Source: Bryobacteraceae bacterium (lineage in GTDB: Bacteria; Acidobacteriota; Terriglobia; Bryobacterales; Bryobacteraceae). Taken from it: DNA of 11,503 bases. Below the pieces are notes generated by a model. It saw only the letters and a program-made list of their open reading frames with translations, ran no database searches and was not told the DNA's origin. This document shows positions 1 through 6,150 of this stretch, piece by piece; position 1 is the stretch's first letter; every line of letters begins with the position of its first letter. The stretch covers positions 1-11,503 of the forward strand of contig JASHQT010000324.1 in assembly GCA_030039005.1 (NCBI GenBank), read 5' to 3'. A program made the translations under genes and the position numbers.

Positions 1-590
1 TGGCGCCGGTGAAGGCGGTTCTGGTGCCGATTTATCGCAAGGACGAAGAGAAGGCGCGTGTACTCGAAATGGCGCACAAGATCGCGAAAGACATTGGCGC
101 CAAAATTGATGACCGAGAAGGCCAGACGCCCGGCGCGAAGTTTTTCCATTGGGAACGGCGCGGTGTGCCGCTGGTTTTAGAACTTGGGCCGCGCGACGTG
201 GCGGCCGGCAACATCGTGCTGAAGCGACGCGACACCGGCGCCAAGGAGGTGCTGGCGCAGTCCGACGTCGCCGCGCGGATTCTCGCCGCGCTCTCTGACA
301 TGCAGACCGGCCTGTACAACGCCGCCAAAAATCGGCTGAAGGCGAACACGGTGCTCGCGAACTCGATCGGCGAGGTGGAGTCCATTCTGGCTGACGTGAC
401 CGCGGAAAAAGGCGGTGGAAAATTCGTGATGGCGCACTTGAAGGACGATGCGACCTGCGATGCGCGGCTGAAGGAGTTCAAGGCCACGGTGCGCTGCATT
501 CCGCTGGTGGACGAATTCGACGGCGCAGGCAAGTGCATCGTCACGGGCGAGCCAGTGGAGCGGCGCGTGGTGATCGCCAAGGCGTATTAG
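1..590 (+). CDS. proS: Prolyl-tRNA synthetase, C-terminal part (5' end outside the window)
   Basis: The reading frame is open from the first bases of the window (in-frame codons Ala-Pro precede the GTG at 9), so this is the tail of a longer gene and the GTG is an internal Val. The encoded 195 or so residues match the anticodon-binding domain ([11 protein letters not shown] near the start) and the C-terminal extension of the archaeal/eukaryote-like (type 3) class II prolyl-tRNA synthetase, ending in the characteristic VIAKAY with a terminal Tyr. ProS charges tRNA-Pro with proline in the cytoplasm. The zinc-binding subdomain looks incomplete: Cys remains in [14 protein letters not shown] and GKCIVTG, but the usual WCG is AHL and the final CxxC is CIVT. 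The gene ends at TAG 588-590, convergent with the vapC remnant 19 bp away. Family assignment is firm; loss of zinc binding is an inference. Confidence 0.93.
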   Translation, partial: APVKAVLVPIYRKDEEKARVLEMAHKIAKDIGAKIDDREGQTPGAKFFHWERRGVPLVLELGPRDVAAGNIVLKRRDTGAKEVLAQSDVAARILAALSDMQTGLYNAAKNRLKANTVLANSIGEVESILADVTAEKGGGKFVMAHLKDDATCDARLKEFKATVRCIPLVDEFDGAGKCIVTGEPVERRVVIAKAY

Positions 591-609
591 TTGATTGTGG
601 AAACTAGTT

Positions 610-813
610 TCAATAGCCTTTGAACTCGTGCGGTTGCGACCATTCCTGGCTGAATCGGATGACAATCTCTACCAAACTCGCGGCGCTCAAGGCCACTGGC
701 TCGGCGCGTCGCGCGGCAAGTTCTAAGCGGCGAGATTGTTCAGGCGAAAGCTTTCGCTGATCGCCGAGGCATCGAACCACAACGTGGGTATCCAACAGGA
801 ATTGAGGATCCAC
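610..813 (-). pseudogene. Truncated VapC-like PIN-domain toxin
   Basis: The 67-residue product begins MDPQFLLDTHVVVRCL, the N-terminal strand of a PIN-domain nuclease with the first catalytic Asp (LLDTH, Asp8), and includes the Ser-x-x-x-x-x-Glu region (SAASLVEIV, Glu49). It stops after EFKGY at TGA 612-610. VapC toxins are usually about 125-135 residues; the second half with the remaining acidic metal ligands is absent. It cannot lie downstream, because proS ends only 19 bp away. The start is a GTG at 813, with GGACGG just upstream and 6 bp after the antitoxin stop, the tight toxin-after-antitoxin layout normal for these modules. VapC toxins cleave RNA, typically initiator tRNA or rRNA; this fragment should be inactive. 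An intact short protein of another function is possible but unlikely. Confidence 0.72.
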
Positions 814-819
814 CGTCCG

Positions 820-1078
820 TTATTTTCGAGCCACGTCCCATAGGTCCGGGTCGCTGTTCACAACGTCTCCCACGATTTCGGCTCGTCCCGCCCAAGAATC
901 GGCCGGAGACTTCCATTTCTTCGGCTGTCTAACTCTTGTTTTCTTCGCGGGACTCAAAACGGCGACTGGTTTACCCTGTCGCGTAATCGTTGTGGATCCA
1001 CCTTGTTCCTCGATTTCATCGAGCAACGCTGGGCACTTGGTTTCTCAGCTCTGTCACGCTTACGCTTCCAGCCTTCAT
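820..1078 (-). pseudogene. Frameshifted Phd/YefM-type antitoxin
   Basis: Two frames together make a classic antitoxin. From ATG at 1078 the first frame reads MKAGSVSVTELRNQVP and then hits TGA. The next frame, open from a TTG at 1026 to TAA 822-820, reads LLDEIEEQGGSTTITRQGKP and continues with VAVLSPAKK. Removing one C from the CCC run (GGG at 1031-1033 on the plus strand) joins them as ELRNQVPALLDEIEEQ, which is exactly the Phd/YefM DNA-binding fold (SVTELRNQ...LLDE...ITRQGKPVAVL) followed by a charged toxin-binding tail (DPDLWDVARK). These proteins repress their own operon and neutralise the toxin. A TATGAT sequence (-10-like) lies just before the ATG. The partner toxin is also broken, which supports real decay. 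A sequencing error or programmed shift cannot be excluded. A short TTG-started 68-residue version would lack the DNA-binding N-terminus. Confidence 0.75.
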
Positions 1079-1099
1079 ATCCCGATCATAGCAATCTGG

Positions 1100-1789
1100 T
1101 TATCTGACCAGCTCCGATTTCTCGGCCGGCGTCCGCGCGAGCGCGCGATTGAGCGTCTTCAGGACTGACTCGTTCTGCCGGTTGTCGGGGCTCTTCTCTC
1201 CGCTCTTGTCGGGGCTTGGCGCGGTGGCCTTCTGGGCCTGCCGGATGAACGGCATCACGTCTTCGGCCGAAGGTTTCCGGCTTTCGAGAAAATCCATGCC
1301 ATCCACGGTGATCTGCAAGCTGCTTTTGTCGTCGCTCGCGACCAGGCCGCGCTGCTTCAAATACCACATCGCGGAGCTGAGCTCGGTCGCGGTCGCCTCC
1401 ACGATCACTTCCAGGTGCCGCATGGAAAGACTTGGCGCCGTGGGGTGAGTCAGACGCCGGTCGTAGAGCACGCACAACATCGCGGTGCGCCGGAGCGCCT
1501 CCCGCCCCAGCGCGTCAAAGAAGGCGGCGCCGCTGAACGCCGGACCGGAATCCCCGCGGCTCGCGCCCTTCAACTTGTCGAATATGGTGCGAAGTTCCGG
1601 GTCCGCCAGCGTCTCATAGGCCGCGTTGACGGCCTCGAACATCTCGGCATCGCCGGTCGAGGAAGTCTTCGGATTGTACTTCTGCGCGAGCTTGGAGTAC
1701 GCGCGCTGGATGGTCTCCGAATCCGCCTGCGGCTCGACGCCCAACACGGCGTAGTGATCCTGGAATTTTCCGGCCAATGGTGCGGACAT
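1100..1789 (-). CDS. J-domain-like protein lacking HPD, with C-terminal winged-helix-like region
   Basis: This is a 229-residue protein. Residues 11-74 form a DnaJ-type J domain (DHYAVLGVEPQADSETIQRAY ... helix III MFEAVNAAYETLADPELRTIFDKLKG). The loop tripeptide HPD, needed to stimulate DnaK ATPase, is replaced by Asn39-Pro40-Lys41 (QKYNPKT). Residues 100-170 look helical and winged-helix-like (LRRTAMLCVLYDRR ... MRHLEVIVEATATELSSAMWYLKQRGLVASD ... LQITVDGMDFLES), similar in layout to proteins in which a helix-turn-helix reads out a small ligand or DNA. Residues 185-229 are charged and probably disordered. The ATG at 1789 is chosen because the J domain starts soon after; no clear Shine-Dalgarno sequence precedes it. 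It is transcribed away from the M20 gene and is followed 21 bp later by the antitoxin remnant. It is unlikely to be a standard DnaK co-chaperone; a scaffold or regulatory role is inference. Confidence 0.82.
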   Translation of the reverse strand: MSAPLAGKFQDHYAVLGVEPQADSETIQRAYSKLAQKYNPKTSSTGDAEMFEAVNAAYETLADPELRTIFDKLKGASRGDSGPAFSGAAFFDALGREALRRTAMLCVLYDRRLTHPTAPSLSMRHLEVIVEATATELSSAMWYLKQRGLVASDDKSSLQITVDGMDFLESRKPSAEDVMPFIRQAQKATAPSPDKSGEKSPDNRQNESVLKTLNRALARTPAEKSELVR

Positions 1790-1925
1790 GAGCTTGTACC
1801 AGATATATCGGCGGAATGCCGCAAAAACTCGCTCGGCGAAACCGCTGACGCTGCACTAAGGCCCGGCCCTCCGGCGGAGGGTTGGCCAACGTGCCCCTCT
1901 GCGATAATGGTTCTACCCGCGCTCC
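1790..1925. promoter_or_regulatory. Divergent intergenic region with hairpin and near-leaderless M20 promoter
   Basis: This 136-bp stretch separates the leftward J-domain gene from the rightward peptidase gene. GATAAT at 1903-1908 is a good -10 candidate for the peptidase; it would place the transcript start only about 10-12 bases before ATG 1926, and there is no Shine-Dalgarno sequence, so the mRNA may be almost leaderless. The -35 region is weak (TTGGCC at 1882-1887, spacing 15). A 6-bp GC stem with a 3-nt loop (CCCTCC 1867-1872, GGAGGG 1876-1881) and a perfect 10-bp palindrome GTTGGCCAAC (1881-1890) lie at the -35 position and could be an operator. Promoter assignment is by eye only. Confidence 0.4.
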
Positions 1926-3320
1926 ATGCAACGCCCCACCGACGTTTTTGTCGCAGAGCACCAGGACCGTCTGCTCGATGAGCTGAAGGATTTCCTGCGC
2001 ATCCCCAGCGTCAGTACACTTCCCCAACATAAGCCAGACATCGCGCGGGCCGCGAGCTTCGTCGCGCAAAGCCTGAGCGCGGCGGGTCTGGAGCACGTCG
2101 AGATTATCCCGACCGCCGGCAATCCGCTGATCTATGCCGACTGGCTGCACGCACCCGGCAAGCCCACCATCCTGTGTTACGGCCACTACGACGTCCAGCC
2201 GCCCGACCCGCTGGAGTTGTGGCATTCGCCGCCCTTTGAGCCTGCGGTTCGCAACGGCAACATCTACGCCCGCGGATCGTCTGACGACAAAGGCCAGATG
2301 TACATGCACATCAAAGCAGCCGAAGCCTTGGGGGCAGTGCACGCAGGTAAGCTGCCGGTGAACCTCAAATTCTTGATCGAAGGCGAGGAGGAGATCGGTG
2401 GGGCATCGATCAGCAAATTCGTCGCCGAGAATCCGGCGAAGCTTGCCTCCGACGTCGCGCTGGTCTCCGACACCCAGCTTTATGCCGAGGGCCTGCCGAC
2501 GTTGTGCATCGGGCTGCGCGGCCTGGTCTACATGGAGGTGGAAGCCACCGGTCCGGCGCGCGATTTGCACTCCGGGCTTTTTGGCGGAGCGGCGCCCAAT
2601 CCCATCCAGGGCTTGATCGAGCTGCTCGCTAAATGTAAAGACTCCACCGGCTCCATCCGAATTCCGGGTATGTACGACGACGTCGCGCCGCCGGCGCCCG
2701 TCGAACGCGAAAGCTGGAAGCAGCTCCCGTTCGATGAAACGGATTTTTTACGCCGCGAAGTAGGCTCGAGCGCGTTGACCGGAGAGCTCGGATATACGGT
2801 GCTGGAGCGCATCTGGGCACGGCCGGCGATGGAAGTGCACGGCATCGCCGGCGGCTTCACTGGCGTGGGATCGAAGACCGTCATCCCGTCTAAAGCTATA
2901 GCCAAGGTGAGCTTTCGCCTGGTGCCGCACCAGGATCCCGGCAAAATTCTGAAATCTTTTCGCGATTTTCTACAGTTCAATGCGCCCGCAGGCATCCAAA
3001 TAGACTTCCGCGTTTTGAGCGCCGCGCCGGCCGTGATGGTGGATCCCGCTGATCCAATGATTCGGATTGCGGCTGACGCATTCAGCGAGATGTTCGGCAA
3101 GCCCACCGTGTTCACGCGCAACGGCGGGTCCATTCCCGTGGTCGGCGATTTCGCGCTACATCTGCGCATTCCCACGGTCCTGATGGGCTTCGGTTTGCCC
3201 GACGACGGGCTGCATTCGCCTAACGAAAAATACAGTATCGAGAATTATTACATGGGCATCAGGACCATCGCTCATTTTATTGAGCAGATGGGCGAGCAGT
3301 CGAGCGCGAAAGCCGGTTGA
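1926..3320 (+). CDS. M20 family metallopeptidase (dipeptidase, carnosinase-like)
   Basis: This 464-residue cytoplasmic protein has no signal peptide. All M20 di-zinc site elements are visible: GHYDVQP (ligand His87, helper Asp89), SSDDKGQ (bridging Asp120), EGEEEIGG (catalytic Glu155, ligand Glu156), SDTQ (Asp182) and GLHSPNEKY (His430). The lid/dimerisation domain (about 200-320) starts with the RDLHSGLFGG signature, whose His215 reaches into the partner's active site in carnosinase-type enzymes. The family hydrolyses dipeptides or short peptides from the N-terminus, so a role in peptide catabolism or recycling is likely; the exact substrate cannot be read from sequence. The ATG at 1926 fits the family N-terminus. 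The stop codon TGA 3318-3320 lies inside the first unit of a 16-bp tandem repeat, and murJ follows in the same direction. Confidence 0.93.
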   Translation: MQRPTDVFVAEHQDRLLDELKDFLRIPSVSTLPQHKPDIARAASFVAQSLSAAGLEHVEIIPTAGNPLIYADWLHAPGKPTILCYGHYDVQPPDPLELWHSPPFEPAVRNGNIYARGSSDDKGQMYMHIKAAEALGAVHAGKLPVNLKFLIEGEEEIGGASISKFVAENPAKLASDVALVSDTQLYAEGLPTLCIGLRGLVYMEVEATGPARDLHSGLFGGAAPNPIQGLIELLAKCKDSTGSIRIPGMYDDVAPPAPVERESWKQLPFDETDFLRREVGSSALTGELGYTVLERIWARPAMEVHGIAGGFTGVGSKTVIPSKAIAKVSFRLVPHQDPGKILKSFRDFLQFNAPAGIQIDFRVLSAAPAVMVDPADPMIRIAADAFSEMFGKPTVFTRNGGSIPVVGDFALHLRIPTVLMGFGLPDDGLHSPNEKYSIENYYMGIRTIAHFIEQMGEQSSAKAG

Positions 3321-3371
3321 GGAAAAAGCCGGTTGAGAAAAAAGCCGGTTGAGGAAAAAGCAGGTTAGGGG
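3312..3371. repeat. 16-bp tandem repeat, about 3.7 copies, between the M20 gene and murJ
   Basis: The unit is GCCGGTTGAGGAAAAA. Copies lie at 3312-3327, 3328-3343 (one G to A change, giving GAGAAAAAA), 3344-3359 and a degenerate partial copy at 3360-3371 (GCAGGTTAGGGG). Copy 1 supplies the last codons and TGA stop of the M20 gene. Because the unit is 16 bp, the TGA moves by one frame per copy (3318, 3334, 3350), so stops occur in all three forward frames. Each unit also carries a purine-rich GAGGAAAAA that resembles a ribosome binding site. Origin by replication slippage is the simplest explanation. Confidence 0.92.
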
Positions 3372-3373
3372 AG

Positions 3374-4999
3374 TTGGCGACAAGAATCGATAATCCGGCG
3401 CCCGCCGAGAGCGTGGTCCGGTCCGCGGGATTGGTCTCGGTGGCCATGGGGATGTCCCGCGTCACTGGATTGCTGCGCGAAATCGTGATGGCGCGTCTGT
3501 TCGGCGCCGGATTCATCTACGACGCGTTTCTGCTGGGCTTCCGCATCCCCAACCTGACGCGGGACTTGTTCGCTGAAGGCGCACTTTCCGCGGCTTTTGT
3601 CCCCATCTTCACCCAAACCTTGGAGCACAAAGGACGCAAGGAAGCGGCGCTGCTTTCCAATCTGGTGGCGACGGCGCTCATTCTCGTGGTGGGCCTGTTT
3701 TGTTTGGGCGGCATCGCATTCGCGCCCGTGTGGGTGAACCTGCTCGCGTCCGGATTCCATCAAGTACCCGGGAAGTTCGAGTTGGCTGTCAAGCTGACGC
3801 GCATCATGTTCGCGTTTTTGCTGCTGGTGGCGTTGGCCGCTCAGGCCATGGGCGTGCTGAACGCATGCAACCGCTTCGCGGTCCCGGCGCTCGCGTCGAC
3901 GTTTTTCAATATCGGGTCGGTCGCGTTCGGTTTGATTCTGGGCTACGTGCTCGGCCCGCATCTGGGTATCGACCCGATCACCGGCATGGCGATTGGCGTC
4001 GTTCTGGGCGGCGCGTTGCAGCTCGCGTGGCAAGTGCCCTCGCTACGCGCCGAAGGCTTCCGCTTCCGTCCGGCTTTCGATTGGAACCATCCGCTGCTGC
4101 GCAAGATCCTGCGCCTGATGGGGCCGGCCATTGTCGGCAATGCGGCGGTGCAAATCAACGTGCTGGTGATCACCAATTTCGCCTCGCGGATTCCCGGCAA
4201 CGGGCCGGTGAGCTGGCTGGGCTATTCGTTCCGCTTCATGCAGCTTCCGCTGGGATTGTTCGGTGTGGCCATCGCCTCGGCCACGCTGCCCGCCATTTCC
4301 CGCAGCGCGGGTGTGGGCGATTTCGATGAATTCCGGCGCACGCTGTCAAAATCGCTGGGTATGGTGTTTTTGTTCACGCTACCCTCAGCGGTCGGCTTGA
4401 TCGTGCTGGGCCGCACGATGATCGGCGCCATCTATCAGGGCGGCAAGTTCAGCGCTTTCGATACCGAGCAAACGGCGGTCGCTCTCTCTTGCTACGCGTT
4501 GGGGCTGGCCGGCTATTCCGCGCTCAAGGTCCTGAATCCGGCCTTCTACGCGCTGCACGACGCGCGCACGCCCATGATCGTCAGCCTGCTCTCGATTGCC
4601 GTGAACTATTTTGTCGCCAGCTTCCTGTTCAGCCGGACGGACCTGGGACATGCCGGCCTGGCGCTCTCCACCGCCGTCGTTGCGACGTTCGGCGGCCTGG
4701 CGCTGTTCGTGATTCTGCGGCGCCGCATCGCCGGGATCTACGGCCGCAATCTGATGAGCAGCATCTGGAAAATCGCGGTCTCATCGGCCATCATGGGTGC
4801 GGTGGTGTGGCTGGCGGATCGTTTCGTCGAAAGCCGGATCGGCGTAGACCGTCTGGCGCGCTTGGCCGACCTTGCCATTTCCATTCCGCTCGGCGTCCTG
4901 GTTTTCTACGGCCTCTGCCGCGCGCTGCGGGTCAGCGAACTGGACCTGGCGGCGCGGGCCTTGGCCGATCCTCTGGCGCGCCGCCTGCGCGGGCGCTAG
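3374..4999 (+). CDS. murJ: Lipid II flippase MurJ
   Basis: This 541-residue multi-pass membrane protein of the MOP/MviN family flips lipid-linked peptidoglycan precursor across the inner membrane. The N-terminal signature is clear: SRVTGLLREIVMARLFGAGF (residues 28-47, with Arg29 and Arg35), YDAFLLGFRIPNLTRDLFAE and GALSAAFVPIF (about 49-79), the strongly conserved MurJ cavity region. Hydrophobic segments continue to about residue 520, consistent with 14 helices, and the length is normal. The start is uncertain: a TTG at 3374 is preceded by AGGGGAG (3367-3373), which is very close for a ribosome site, and a TGA blocks the frame further upstream at 3350. GTG at 3413 is the main alternative. 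The last 24 or so codons (ALRVSELDLAARALADPLAR) recur downstream of the next gene. A GC hairpin spans the stop codon. Confidence 0.94.
   Translation: MATRIDNPAPAESVVRSAGLVSVAMGMSRVTGLLREIVMARLFGAGFIYDAFLLGFRIPNLTRDLFAEGALSAAFVPIFTQTLEHKGRKEAALLSNLVATALILVVGLFCLGGIAFAPVWVNLLASGFHQVPGKFELAVKLTRIMFAFLLLVALAAQAMGVLNACNRFAVPALASTFFNIGSVAFGLILGYVLGPHLGIDPITGMAIGVVLGGALQLAWQVPSLRAEGFRFRPAFDWNHPLLRKILRLMGPAIVGNAAVQINVLVITNFASRIPGNGPVSWLGYSFRFMQLPLGLFGVAIASATLPAISRSAGVGDFDEFRRTLSKSLGMVFLFTLPSAVGLIVLGRTMIGAIYQGGKFSAFDTEQTAVALSCYALGLAGYSALKVLNPAFYALHDARTPMIVSLLSIAVNYFVASFLFSRTDLGHAGLALSTAVVATFGGLALFVILRRRIAGIYGRNLMSSIWKIAVSSAIMGAVVWLADRFVESRIGVDRLARLADLAISIPLGVLVFYGLCRALRVSELDLAARALADPLARRLRGR
4921..4992 (+). 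repeat. murJ-tail direct repeat, copy 1 (inside murJ)
   Basis: This 72-bp segment of the murJ 3' end is repeated at 5966-6037 with 5 mismatches counted by eye (67/72 identical, offset 1045 bp). It encodes the MurJ residues ALRVSELDLAARALADPLAR and a little more. Similarity ends two bases into the GC hairpin at the murJ stop. Confidence 0.95.
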
Positions 5000-5010
5000 C
5001 CCGGCGCCCG
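4990..5010 (+). terminator. GC-rich hairpin over the murJ stop codon
   Basis: CGGGCGC (4990-4996) and GCGCCCG (5004-5010) form a perfect 7-bp stem around the loop TAGCCCG, which contains the murJ TAG. No T-tract follows, so it is not a canonical intrinsic terminator. It may protect the 3' end or attenuate transcription into the next gene. Confidence 0.35.
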
Positions 5011-5040
5011 ATCCGGCTGCAAAATTCCAGGCGCAGAGTG

Positions 5041-5083
5041 TATACTGTACCAGCCCGAAAGATGTGAGTCGGATCATCGGAGG
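5041..5083 (+). promoter_or_regulatory. Probable promoter -10 and strong RBS for the secreted-protein gene
   Basis: TATACT (5041-5046), immediately preceded by TG, is a good -10 candidate. The -35 (CTGCAA near 5017-5022) is poor. GGAGG at 5079-5083 lies 9 bases before the ATG at 5093 and is the best Shine-Dalgarno sequence in the window, which fixes this start. The gene therefore seems to have its own expression signals rather than depending on murJ. Confidence 0.5.
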
Positions 5084-5092
5084 AAAAACTCT

Positions 5093-5929
5093 ATGCAAGG
5101 TAGACGCGCGTGTAACTTTAGCGTCGGAGTGGCCGCACTGACGCTTGTTGGGGTACTGCCGGGCGTGGCTCAAAATGCTCCAAACATCAAGAAATTCGCG
5201 GGTGTATGGGTGGAAGACCAGAGCAAGATGAAACTGGGCGATTCCGCGGGTAGGCTCCGGTTTCGGGAGGCACCGGGCGGCGGGTTGGAGGAACTGCGAG
5301 GCGCGGAGGCTGCGCCGCTCGCACAGCCCGTGAAGTTCGACGGAAAGCCCTATGCCTTGAACGGGTCGGTGAACACGATCGAATGGAAGAAGACCGATGA
5401 TCGCCATTTCCAACGGAAGATTTATCACGACGGGAAGCTGCAGGCAGTGCGGGACATCGAGATTTCCTCCGACGGCAAGACGTTGACGGAGGTCACGAAG
5501 AGAACGCCGACGGGCGGGCGGAAAGCGACCCTCACGGCTGTTTTTGAGCGGACCTCCGGGGACCCGCAAGGGTTGGTGGGGATTTGGGCTTTACGTTCCG
5601 TGAAGATGGTCCCGACGGCGACGATGCGGATTGAAGCAGCGGGCGCGGACGGCTATAAGGTTTCGGACGATGCGGGCCGTACCTATACAGTCAAGCTGGA
5701 CGGCAAACCAGTGGCCGTAGCAGGGCCGACTGTGATCGCCGGAACGATGGTCGCGGCGCGTGCGATCGACGATCACACGATGGAAGAATCTGGCAGCCGA
5801 AACGGGACGCCGACCGGCAAGACCACCATGGCGCTTTCTGACGACGGCAAGACGCTGACGGTGACGTCGGTGGCGATCAGGCCGGATGGAGAAGGCGAGC
5901 CGGCGATTTCCGTTTATCAGAAACGTTAG
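5093..5929 (+). CDS. Secreted two-lobed beta-rich protein of unknown function
   Basis: This is a 278-residue protein. Residues 1-26 are a signal peptide (RR near the N-terminus, hydrophobic stretch, then GVA before Gln27), so export to the periplasm or outside is likely. The mature part is rich in short beta-hairpin motifs and appears internally duplicated. Lobe 1 (about 33-153) has FAGVWVED, VKFDGKPYA and EISSDGKTLTEVTKRT. Lobe 2 (about 157-278) has LVGIWALRS, VKLDGKPVAV and ALSDDGKTLTVTSVAI in the same order. This resembles lipocalin-like secreted proteins in overall pattern, but I do not recognise a named family and propose no ligand. Both lobes are intact and the start has a strong ribosome site, so it is probably functional. 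It is bracketed by two copies of the murJ tail, which suggests that it was inserted, or the region rearranged, after murJ. Confidence 0.85.
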   Translation: MQGRRACNFSVGVAALTLVGVLPGVAQNAPNIKKFAGVWVEDQSKMKLGDSAGRLRFREAPGGGLEELRGAEAAPLAQPVKFDGKPYALNGSVNTIEWKKTDDRHFQRKIYHDGKLQAVRDIEISSDGKTLTEVTKRTPTGGRKATLTAVFERTSGDPQGLVGIWALRSVKMVPTATMRIEAAGADGYKVSDDAGRTYTVKLDGKPVAVAGPTVIAGTMVAARAIDDHTMEESGSRNGTPTGKTTMALSDDGKTLTVTSVAIRPDGEGEPAISVYQKR

Positions 5930-6146
5930 AGTGGGTCTGGTCACCCTACTCTATGCCGCCCGCCACGCGCTGCGGGTGAGCGAACTGGACCTGACGGCGC
6001 GGGCCTTAGCCGATCCTCTGGCGCGCTGCCCGCGCGGCTCATCGGCTGAATCGCGTCGAATCGAACTCGCCATGCGGCGGCTTTTCGGTCTCTTCCGGTC
6101 TCTCCTCGCTCGCGGGCTTGCCTGGGGATGTTACCATGAACCCGAG
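5930..6146 (+). other. 217-bp gap holding murJ-tail remnant
   Basis: There is no independent gene here. The stretch contains the second murJ-tail copy (5966-6037) and then about 110 bp of GC-rich sequence with no recognisable signal until the GGGGA ribosome-site-like motif at 6124-6128. The reading frame of the murJ remnant stays open into the zinc-ribbon gene downstream. Confidence 0.7.
5966..6037 (+). repeat. murJ-tail direct repeat, copy 2 (vestigial murJ 3' fragment)
   Basis: This copy is 67/72 identical to 4921-4992. Read in the murJ frame it gives ALRVSELDLTARALADPLAR followed by CPRG. Two of the five differences are synonymous (GTC/GTG, TTG/TTA), and the rest change Ala to Thr, Arg to Cys and Leu to Pro, as expected for a fragment no longer under full selection. 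It has lost the murJ stop codon. The copy lies 36 bp after the stop of the secreted-protein gene. Confidence 0.93.
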
Positions 6147-6150
6147 ATGA
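6124..6150 (+). promoter_or_regulatory. Four-codon leader ORF overlapping the zinc-ribbon start
   Basis: GGGGA (6124-6128) is correctly spaced (7 bases) for an ATG at 6136, which reads Met-Asn-Pro-Arg and stops at TGA 6148-6150. That stop overlaps the next ATG (6147) in an ATGA arrangement. The downstream gene has no well-placed Shine-Dalgarno sequence of its own, so it could be translated by coupling to this mini-ORF. Inference from spacing only. Confidence 0.4.

Noticed and set aside
594..614. GTTTCAAT / ATTG...AAAC motif resembling the end of a CRISPR repeat
   Set aside because: It occurs once only, there are no spaced copies and no cas genes. It is part of a short palindrome between proS and the vapC remnant.
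820..1078. Programmed ribosomal frameshifting in the antitoxin
   Set aside because: There is no slippery heptamer or obvious downstream stimulatory structure, and the truncated toxin favours simple decay.
1614..2570. Long open frame on the minus strand opposite the start of the M20 gene
   Set aside because: The plus-strand frame has all M20 catalytic motifs. The opposite frame has no recognisable domain and is typical of antisense openness in GC-rich DNA.
3365..4033. 222-codon minus-strand frame opposite murJ
   Set aside because: The composition (Arg, His, Gln rich) is that of an antisense shadow, and the murJ frame is unambiguous.
4921..6037. Reading the murJ-tail direct repeats as attL/attR of an integrative element
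   Set aside because: There is no integrase, excisionase or tRNA-like core, only one cargo gene, and the copies already differ. Kept only as one possible origin of the duplication.
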